Assembly: GCA_030641485.1 (NCBI GenBank)
Contig: DAOWHJ010000122.1
Location: 1 to 14,034, forward strand
Source of the DNA: Pseudomonadota bacterium
Lineage (GTDB): Bacteria > Desulfobacterota > Anaeroferrophillalia > Anaeroferrophillales > Tharpellaceae
Reading direction: 5' to 3'
Length of the DNA: 14,034 nt
Part shown: positions 8,441-14,034 of the stretch, piece after piece
Position numbering within the stretch: position 1 is the first letter of the stretch
Layout: the number at the start of each line of letters is the position of its first letter
The notes under the pieces: generated by a model
The model's database searches: none
Told to the model about the DNA's origin: nothing
The model's input: the letters and a program-made list of their open reading frames with translations, nothing else
Translations under genes and position numbers: made by a program

Positions 8441-8942
8441 GCAAAAAAGTACCTGTCTAAGAAATACAATCTACAATTTGTAAATCCGTTCAAACCAAAT
8501 TATGATAACTAGTACAGCTCCCTAAAATCGAACCGATATTGCTTACTTATCTCCATTAATTAACTCTTTATACATATTATATATGGGGTTTGACTCGGGT
8601 GCCTATCCATTCATGACTTCAGTGCCAGGCCCTAAAAGCACTATGCGTTAAAAGTGTTACCATTGTTCGATCTAGACTTCGCTTGGGGGCCATAAATCGT
8701 AATCTCAACTTGAACAGGCTGGGCTGCTGGCCCGCGTATGCCAAGTGCAAATAATTTAATTTAACACTTGATTCCATCGTAAAAAAGTCACGGGATGACA
8801 TCCAATCACCATCCATGCATACTGTGCACCGTATTTTATATTATATATAAGTATCTCTATTTATTGATATTAACTTGATTTCGCATTTCATTATATGGTA
8901 TGTTGCACGTCATTGGTAGACATTGCTCTTATTTTAACAAGC

Positions 8943-9010
8943 GTTAACCCGACCGACACCGTAAGATATTTTCATTAGATACCTAATATAATAAATGGGT
9001 TAACCCGTTT
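8943..9010. repeat. Repeated GTTAACCCG element; the second copy lies in an 18-bp palindrome
   Basis: GTTAACCCG occurs at 8943-8951 and again at 8999-9007. The second copy is the right half of AAATGGGTTAACCCGTTT (8993-9010), palindromic except for one T/G pair. Its core GGGTTAACCC is perfect. The palindrome overlaps the candidate -35 of the cytochrome promoter, a placement typical of a dimeric regulator's operator. The regulator is unknown. Confidence 0.5.
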
Positions 9011-9028
9011 GGATTTATTCTATATACT
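9000..9028 (+). promoter_or_regulatory. Candidate promoter for the multihaem cytochrome gene
   Basis: A -35-like TTAACC (9000-9005, four of six consensus positions) is spaced 17 bases from TATACT (9023-9028, five of six). The start would be near 9035, about 80 bases before the ATG. The -35 lies inside the palindrome at 8993-9010, so its weakness and overlap suggest regulated expression. Sequence-based only. Confidence 0.45.
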
Positions 9029-9117
9029 TAAAATTCAAGGCCGTGGCGGGCCGATGAGAGCCAATTATTATTTGATTAACCAGTTATTTTTTTATTAAAC
9101 CAAAAGGAGCTCAACAG

Positions 9118-11331
9118 ATGATCCCAAGAATGTGGAACTTACTTATCGATTTTATTCGTGACTTCTTTCACGAAGCTGCTCGAGGAACCCGCGAACACTG
9201 GAAAGGCTTACTCGTCTTCGGGGCTGTATCCTTTTGCGTTTTTATTCTGATGATAGTTTTGCTACTCAAGGCCACAGCCAGTTACAAATTCTGCGCCATG
9301 TGTCACAACATGGACACCTATATCGAGTCTTGGAAGAATTCATCCCACAAAGAGGTTAGCTGTCTTGCATGCCATTTTGAACCTGGGGTATGGGGTGAAC
9401 TTAAGGGTAAGTGGAAAGCTCAAACCCATCTCGTCATGAAAATAACCGGGACGGCACCGCCGCGGCCACACACCGCAATCAGCGACTCCAGCTGTCTGCG
9501 CGAGGGCTGCCACTCCGTAAGCGAGCTCCAGGCAGACACAGTCAATTTCAAAGGAGTTGACTTTAGCCATGACACCCATCTCAACAATTTGCGCCGCGGG
9601 AAAAAACTAAAATGTGTTAGCTGTCACTCCCAGATTGTTCAAGGCGAGCACCTCACAGTCACTGAGACCACCTGCTTTGTCTGCCATTTCTACGACAAAG
9701 AGAATCATCTTGAAATTTCAGACTGCCAAACCTGCCATACATCAACCAAGGCTAAGATCTTTGTTGATGCCAACGCAGATATGCCATTCATCCACAAAGA
9801 TTATATTGATCGTGGCGTGAACTGTGAACAGTGCCACTTCGGAATCATTTACGGCGACGGCCATATCATGGATAACGTTTGCGTGCAGTGCCACTCTGAA
9901 CCGCACCTGCTCGAAGGTAGTTACAGCAGTGAGAAAATGCACTTTAACCATGTCACCGCGCACAAAGTTGAATGTTTCCGTTGTCATTCAAGTATTGATC
10001 ACTATATTGCCCGGGAAAAATCCAATAAATATGTTGAACGACAAAAACTCTTAAAGACCGCCGTAATCAACAGCGGTCTCCACTACGACAACAACTGTGC
10101 GAAATGTCACACCTTCGAACAGCACCAAACCATCCATAAAATGTATGCCGGAGAAGGTGGCCTTGAGATCAAGGAGGTGCCAAGTGGCATGTACCGAGCC
10201 CACTTAGACTGTGCAAGCTGTCACCTGGCAGTTTACGATGTCGACGGGGAAACCCGCAAGCTTAAACGTACTGGTTTTGATGAGTTAATCAAATCGTGCT
10301 CTGAATGTCATGGTGCTGGTTACGATGACATGGCCAAGCACTGGAAGGAGATTCTGGGCAAAGAACTAGCCAAAACTGACAAGTCCTTAAGGGCAACCAA
10401 TCAGATCCTGGCAAATAACAATGTGCCCGAAGGTGTACGGCTTTATGAGATTGCCCAGAAGAATTACGTCTTCGTCAAGAACAGCTACGGCATCCACAAC
10501 ATCGACTACGCATTAGACCTGTTGGCTGACAGCCGTGAACGTTGTGAGAAAGCTAAAACTATCGCGAACCCGGCGTACAAGGCTGAAGCCATTACCTCGC
10601 CATCAGGCTGTACTGACCTTTGTCACAGCTGTGTAGAGTGTATTGAAACTAAGCCAGTACCGTTCGGTGAAGTGCAATTTCCGCATGATGTCCATGTTGT
10701 AGATGAGGGCCTTGACTGCCTCGAATGCCACAGTTCACGTGCGAATCATGGTCGGACAATATTGAAGAATTGTAAGGATTGTCACCACGGCTCAGGCATG
10801 GGTGCAGTTGAGTGTGCTGATTGCCATAGTGCTACCTACAACCTTATCCACGGTCAAAATGCCTGTGATGAAACCAGTTGTGACATCAGGGGGCCCGTTG
10901 ATTCAATGGCAGCTGACGTTGCTTGCGCAGACTGCCACAAGGAAGTCAGTGACGACAAAGATATGACTGATACGGCCCTTAAACAAGCCTGTGTTGAGTG
11001 CCATGATGACGACTCAGCCTACGGGTCTATGGTCGATGAGTGGCGCCAGGAAGTTGCGGCCTTAAATATTGACGACCTCAGGACTGATCTTGGCAAAATC
11101 CAGAAATCAGTGCTTCTCGCAATCCGTAACGGAGACTACACTTACGGGGTTCAGGATCTGCTTAATAACGCTGAGAAAAACCTGAAGCTCCTGGATGGCA
11201 ACCCAATCCACAACCTTGAGTTTGCAAAAGAGCTGACTGAAAAAATCGGCGAATTGCTTAAGCAGGCCCGAGAACAGCTCAAACGTCACAGCACCATTAA
11301 AACCCTAGGAGATAAAGAATATAAGTATTAA
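9118..11331 (+). CDS. Membrane-anchored NapC/NirT-like multihaem cytochrome c (18 haem sites plus one degenerate)
   Basis: Predicted periplasmic electron-transfer protein of 737 residues held by one N-terminal helix (about 30-52). The first pair of sites, FCAMCHNM (59-63) and CLACHFE, resembles the quinol-oxidising NapC/NirT head. I count 16 CxxCH motifs, one CX4CH (CLREGCH from residue 126) and one CX3CH (CTDLCH from residue 498). A CX4C site, CDETSCD from residue 583, has Asp instead of the haem-ligating His. Two helical modules without haems (about 405-485 and 638-722) share the pattern A-KN, IHN, A--L and look duplicated. AAGGAG lies eight bases before the ATG. The gene stands alone, divergent from nuo and followed by terminators. 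It may carry electrons from quinol towards periplasmic or outer acceptors. The family call is firm; the partner and acceptor are unknown, and no known cytochrome name is assigned. Confidence 0.9.
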   Translation: MIPRMWNLLIDFIRDFFHEAARGTREHWKGLLVFGAVSFCVFILMIVLLLKATASYKFCAMCHNMDTYIESWKNSSHKEVSCLACHFEPGVWGELKGKWKAQTHLVMKITGTAPPRPHTAISDSSCLREGCHSVSELQADTVNFKGVDFSHDTHLNNLRRGKKLKCVSCHSQIVQGEHLTVTETTCFVCHFYDKENHLEISDCQTCHTSTKAKIFVDANADMPFIHKDYIDRGVNCEQCHFGIIYGDGHIMDNVCVQCHSEPHLLEGSYSSEKMHFNHVTAHKVECFRCHSSIDHYIAREKSNKYVERQKLLKTAVINSGLHYDNNCAKCHTFEQHQTIHKMYAGEGGLEIKEVPSGMYRAHLDCASCHLAVYDVDGETRKLKRTGFDELIKSCSECHGAGYDDMAKHWKEILGKELAKTDKSLRATNQILANNNVPEGVRLYEIAQKNYVFVKNSYGIHNIDYALDLLADSRERCEKAKTIANPAYKAEAITSPSGCTDLCHSCVECIETKPVPFGEVQFPHDVHVVDEGLDCLECHSSRANHGRTILKNCKDCHHGSGMGAVECADCHSATYNLIHGQNACDETSCDIRGPVDSMAADVACADCHKEVSDDKDMTDTALKQACVECHDDDSAYGSMVDEWRQEVAALNIDDLRTDLGKIQKSVLLAIRNGDYTYGVQDLLNNAEKNLKLLDGNPIHNLEFAKELTEKIGELLKQAREQLKRHSTIKTLGDKEYKY

Positions 11332-11341
11332 CTCTTAAAAC

Positions 11342-11379
11342 AGATTAAGTTTTTTGGCCTATTGTTCAAAACTTAATCT
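11342..11379. repeat. Perfect 12-bp inverted repeat directly after the cytochrome stop
   Basis: AGATTAAGTTTT (11342-11353) pairs perfectly with AAAACTTAATCT (11368-11379) around a 14-base loop. It lies eleven bases after the stop codon and just before the strong terminator. It may protect the mRNA 3' end or act as a first weak terminator. Confidence 0.6.
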
Positions 11380-11386
11380 AACAAAC

Positions 11387-11429
11387 AAAATGGGGGTGCT
11401 GCAGATAAACTGCAGCACCCCCATTTTTT
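11387..11429 (+). terminator. Rho-independent terminator of the multihaem cytochrome gene
   Basis: An 18-bp perfect stem including TGGGGGTGCTGCAG and its complement CTGCAGCACCCCCA encloses the loop ATAAA and runs into TTTTTT. The A-run on the left side gives a T-run on the opposite strand, so it could act in both directions. Confidence 0.93.
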
Positions 11430-11442
11430 ATTGATGAGAATC

Positions 11443-11466
11443 ACTGGATCAAATAATCCAGTTTTT
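11443..11466 (+). terminator. Second, weaker hairpin with T-tract
   Basis: ACTGGAT (11443-11449) and ATCCAGT (11456-11462) form a 7-bp stem with a six-base loop, followed by TTTTT. It looks like a back-up terminator after the main one. The following bases up to 11626 hold GCCGAG/AGAGCCG-rich repeats but no gene. Confidence 0.55.
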
Positions 11467-11626
11467 CACTCACCAACGAGCTAAAATATTTGATTGATTT
11501 AATTATGGAAAACCAGTAGTAGCCGAGCCGAGTAGAGCCGGTAAGAATAAAATAATTGAATTTCACGCAACATTTTTCATAGCTACTATGCTGACGACAC
11601 GCACCTAAATCATTAAGAGAACCCCA

Positions 11627-12127
11627 ATGACAGAAGACAAAAAAAACCCACTCTTAAGCGGGGTGATGGCAGGCTACATGATTCTCCTGATCCATCTCTT
11701 ACTTGTCATCTTTATCGCAACAGCCGTGGTCTTTATTCAGGCACTTTCAGAATATATTGAGTACATCTTAGGTGGCGGGGTTTTGCTGATAATTGGCTCT
11801 GGAGCCTTTTTCTATCGCTTACTCAAACAAAATGGAAAACAGATTTTAAACACACTCCAAAACCCCTCATTTCAGGGGCAAAATATTGAGGTAAACCTAC
11901 TCGGTGGTTTAGCCTCGATTTCGATTAACAACCCGGGGAAGGGACCTCAGGTCATGCTCGAGAATCAAGTTCAAACACTCAACGTACTTCCAGAGCACCC
12001 ATCCTCGGCCTCACTCAGAAATGAACTCCTGCGCCTATCCGACCTCCACGACCGCAAACTTATCAGCCGAGCCGAGTTCCTGCAACTCAAAGACGGCCTC
12101 TTAGCCTCAAAAAGTTCCGAGGAATAA
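11627..12127 (+). CDS. Small two-helix membrane protein with SHOCT-like C-terminal motif
   Basis: An unrecognised 166-residue protein. Two hydrophobic helices (about residues 14-38 and 46-64) are followed by a soluble segment of roughly 100 residues. The last 35 residues, with LRNELLRLSDLHDRKLISRA then EFLQLKDGLL, match the short SHOCT pattern (Leu-rich helix, acidic turn, E-F-x-x-L-K, LL). That motif is common at the ends of small bacterial membrane proteins and is thought to aid oligomerisation. The ribosome site is weak (AAGAGA about eight bases upstream), and no clear promoter was found. The gene ends only six bases from the stop of the convergent phosphoesterase-cytochrome gene, with no terminator in between. 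The function is not known. The second start-to-stop frame on the opposite strand (11971-12234) is a shadow. Confidence 0.75.
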   Translation: MTEDKKNPLLSGVMAGYMILLIHLLLVIFIATAVVFIQALSEYIEYILGGGVLLIIGSGAFFYRLLKQNGKQILNTLQNPSFQGQNIEVNLLGGLASISINNPGKGPQVMLENQVQTLNVLPEHPSSASLRNELLRLSDLHDRKLISRAEFLQLKDGLLASKSSEE

Positions 12128-12133
12128 TCAAAC

Positions 12134-13591
12134 CTATTTAGCGTCTGCGTTCGAGCCACAAACATTGTGAAAGTAAGTCTCAAGCTCAAACTCAGGACTA
12201 CGTTCCTCGATATGGCAACGCAGGCACATCTCACCTCCAGCCAGATCTCGATTCATTTTGGCCTTACCTTCAGCCTCAACATGCAAGCGGCCTGGACCGT
12301 GGCAAGATTCACACTGGACATTAGCAAACTTGCCGACCTGGCGAATGTCTACGAACCCCCCCGGCTGTTCATAGCCTAAGGTGTGACAGGCGATGCACTC
12401 CACATCAAAATGCTTCTCCTGTTTAATCAACGAGCTATAAGTACTGGCATGAGCAGTCTTTTTCCATCTCCGATACTGCGCGGGATGGCATTTATTACAG
12501 GTATCTGCACACATATAACTGTTGCCGGCTGCCACCCGATAACTCCCGCCACCGCTAATGCTCATTGACTTAGTCGCCTTGACCTGACGCAGACGACTCA
12601 ATTTAGTCTCAACTTTCTTCACCATTGGACCGATGTCAGGGTGATCCGGCATTGCAATCTTAAGGGGTAGAAAGCGGTTTAGAAGAAAAAGATTTTCACC
12701 TATAGATTTCCCCTTGTAGCGCACTTCCGGAGGTAAAGCCTCAACGCCGGCGGGTCCAAGAAAACTGACATCAAGACGTCCGACACTTTTCCCCCCTCTC
12801 TCAATATGAACAATATACGTGTCATCAACCAGAATCGGCAGCGATATGCGATTTCTCTTGCTACTACCAACGATCAAGTCAATCGGCAGGCCTCGTTGCC
12901 CAATACGGCGACAAAAACGTGTATTGAGAGTCGTCAGAAGAACAATGTAATCCGCTCCCTCAGCCTGCAAACGCAACGCCGTCTCCTCGGCTTTTTCAAG
13001 CGCATTTGCAACCTTAAATTTGTGGGATCCCGGAATTTTATCCAACTTTAATTTGTCATCACAAATACCAAATATACCAACTTTAACCCCATTTATCAAT
13101 TGCACTATTGATGGTCTGAAAATTGGCTTATCATGTGAATCGAGAATATTGGCCGAAAGAAATTTAAACTTGGCCGCTTTCTCTTTTTTCCGCAGAAAAT
13201 CGATCCCCAAAGCCAAATCATAAGCCCCGATATTCATCGCATCACAGCCCATTTTATTGTAGGATGAGATAATCAAATCAGCCAGTAATTTACCAGCAAT
13301 AACCTTTTCAGGCTTTAGGGACTCCCGACTGAACAGGAGATTCCCACCGTTAAGCACTAAAAATGGGGTTTCACTCTGCTTTAATTCAGCCAGAAAAGTT
13401 GCACGCTTGGCCAGACCGCCACGCGGGTTTTTATGTCAACCACAAGGGGTTATAGCACCCCTCTCGTCAGAGGAGTAGACAATCGAGAAAGACTTGCCTG
13501 AAACTGCAGTGCAGGCAACCTCAGAAAACCCTAAAATAAGCCCGGCGACAAAGCAGCTCAAAAACACCAACCCAGAAAACAATCTTTTCAT
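12134..13591 (-). CDS. Exported degenerate metallophosphoesterase-like / c554-type tetrahaem cytochrome fusion with in-frame TGA (candidate selenoprotein)
   Basis: 485 residues if the TGA at 13436-13438 is read through as residue 52. Residues 1-29 look like a signal peptide. Residues 34-250 follow a 5'-nucleotidase-like (UshA-type) layout, but its usual metal ligands are replaced: SSDERG for the D-x-H site, NGGN (81-84) for the GD site, NIGAYD (120-125) for GNH[DE], and LTTLN and VGSSKR for the His motifs. The TGA follows TPCG and precedes HKNPRGGLAKRA, a P-C-G-C...GGL-R context from which a Cys would be expected. The C-terminal part binds four haems: CNKCH 365, CIACH 399, CESCH 427 (followed by HGPGRLH) and CLRCH 456, as in cytochrome c554. 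The ATG at 13591 has GGAGAGG just upstream. The family match on both sides of the TGA in one frame argues for read-through. The protein is likely a periplasmic redox protein with no known substrate. Confidence 0.8.
13404..13438 (-). promoter_or_regulatory. Candidate Sec codon and SECIS-like stem-loop in the phosphoesterase-cytochrome gene
   Basis: After the TGA (13436-13438) a hairpin spans 13404-13425: CGC, one mismatch, then TGGC pairs with GCCA, mismatch, GCG. The loop is GGTCTG, starting at the 19th base after the TGA. The GGTCT loop and its distance match my recollection of the E. coli fdhF element and the distance seen in this window's formate dehydrogenase. Part of this sequence also encodes the conserved GGL residues, so coding constraint contributes to the match. 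Confidence 0.7.
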
Positions 13592-14034
13592 CAACCTCTC
13601 CAGTCCCTTAATCAATATTGCCAAAAACCACGCTCAGACATGAAACGTCCTTTACCTCTCAAAGTACATGAAAAACAATAGAACGTTGACTGTAATTACC
13701 ATTGACTTTCTCAAGCAATTATTCATAAAGAAACCTCAAATACAAGAAGGGGGCTTTTATAAAGAAAGTAGATTCAATGCAACTCTACATACAGTCAGAA
13801 CTTAGTGATGTCAAGTGGTGTTGCATCTTGAAAAAAACTTAGCACTATCCTCAATTGACCCAACAACCAAAACCTGTTTTTTACATGCTGCTCCCGGCCC
13901 TCACCACAACCCCAGCCCAACCCGCCACACCTGCACATATTGCGACTGTTGACAGAGGCTCCGCGAAGGGGGATGCAGTTCCTTCTCAGGGCAGAGCTAC
14001 AACCTCCACAGCTGACCGGAAATGGATTGACATC
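13592..14034. other. Right-hand flank without a supported gene
   Basis: About 440 bases upstream of the minus-strand fusion gene. It should contain that gene's promoter. From 13885 the base composition shifts to C-rich, and plus-strand and minus-strand frames stay open to the edge, but neither has a ribosome site or recognisable protein features. I see no RNA gene or repeat array. Confidence 0.5.
13786..13814 (-). promoter_or_regulatory. Weak promoter candidate for the phosphoesterase-cytochrome gene
   Basis: A perfect -35 TTGACA (13809-13814) lies 17 bases from TATGTA (13786-13791), a poor -10. The start would be near 13780, giving a leader of about 190 bases before the ATG at 13591. The weak -10 keeps confidence low. 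Confidence 0.3.

Larger units (their letters stand above)
8294..9117. other. Long divergent intergenic region between the nuo operon and the multihaem cytochrome gene
   Basis: About 820 bases with no convincing gene. The only longer frame (8619-8816, minus) looks spurious. The region is AT-rich, especially 8500-8600 and 8820-9000. It holds a nuo promoter candidate (8412-8440), a cytochrome promoter candidate (9000-9028) and a GTTAACCCG element that occurs twice. I see no tRNA, no c-di-GMP-riboswitch-like conserved core and no tandem array. Its middle part (8445-8940) is unexplained and could host a small RNA or regulator sites. Confidence 0.6.

Noticed and set aside
8619..8816. 65-residue minus-strand frame in the intergenic region
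   Set aside because: No ribosome site, no recognisable features and no neighbour context. Likely chance.
8294..9117. Riboswitch, tRNA or CRISPR array in the intergenic region
   Set aside because: No cloverleaf, no regularly spaced repeats and no riboswitch core sequence could be recognised by eye.
798..13591. Alternative genetic code with UGA as Trp, Gly or general Cys
   Set aside because: Trp is encoded by TGG at conserved sites. The three TGAs fall at Cys/Sec positions, and the numerous cytochrome Cys codons never use TGA. Site-specific Sec with downstream hairpins explains the data better.
13798..14034. Open frames running to the right edge (plus strand from an ATG at 13885; minus strand ending at 13798)
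   Set aside because: No ribosome site, low-complexity composition (Thr/Pro/Ala or Gly/Cys-rich) and no recognisable motif. Too little sequence to support a gene.

Overview
The window looks like a chromosomal segment from an anaerobic, cytochrome-rich, selenocysteine-using Gram-negative bacterium. It is most plausibly from the Desulfobacterota (the former Deltaproteobacteria; Desulfuromonadales- or Desulfobulbales-like). I infer this from the protein types (large NapC-type and c554-type multihaem cytochromes, formate dehydrogenase, a GltD/SfrB-like flavoprotein), not from a marker gene.

Layout. From the left edge to about 8.3 kb the minus strand carries a respiratory complex I operon, read right to left: nuoA, nuoB, nuoC, nuoD, a NuoF-like/GltD-like flavoprotein, a NuoG-like/FdhA formate dehydrogenase, then nuoH, which is cut by the left edge. 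The usual NADH-input subunits NuoE and the FMN/NADH domain of NuoF are absent. In their place are an NAD(P)H-type FAD/Fe-S flavoprotein and a complete selenocysteine formate dehydrogenase. A sigma70-like promoter lies upstream of nuoA. An unusually long non-coding stretch (8294-9117) then leads to a divergent gene for a membrane-anchored cytochrome with 18 recognisable haem sites. That gene is followed by strong hairpin terminators. Next come a small two-helix membrane protein with a SHOCT-like tail (plus strand) and, convergent with it, an exported protein that joins a degenerate metallophosphoesterase domain to a tetrahaem c554-type cytochrome domain (minus strand). Nothing firm was found beyond about 13.6 kb.

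Most notable observation. Three reading frames cross an in-frame TGA, each followed by a stem-loop that fits the bacterial SECIS pattern. The one in the formate dehydrogenase is the classical Sec site. The other two are unexpected. In NuoB the TGA replaces the first Cys of the tandem Cys pair that ligates complex I cluster N2. In the phosphoesterase-cytochrome protein it occupies the last position of a P-C-G-C-like motif. No complete gene in the window uses TGA as its terminator (five TAG, four TAA). If the readings are right, two subunits of the same predicted complex I are selenoproteins, and an exported cytochrome fusion is a third.

Working together: the nuo products would form a membrane proton pump fed by formate and/or NAD(P)H instead of by the standard NADH module, delivering electrons to the quinone pool. 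The NapC-like multihaem protein could take electrons from quinol to the periplasm, where the c554-type protein and other acceptors would sit. This electron route is inference from domain content and gene neighbourhood.
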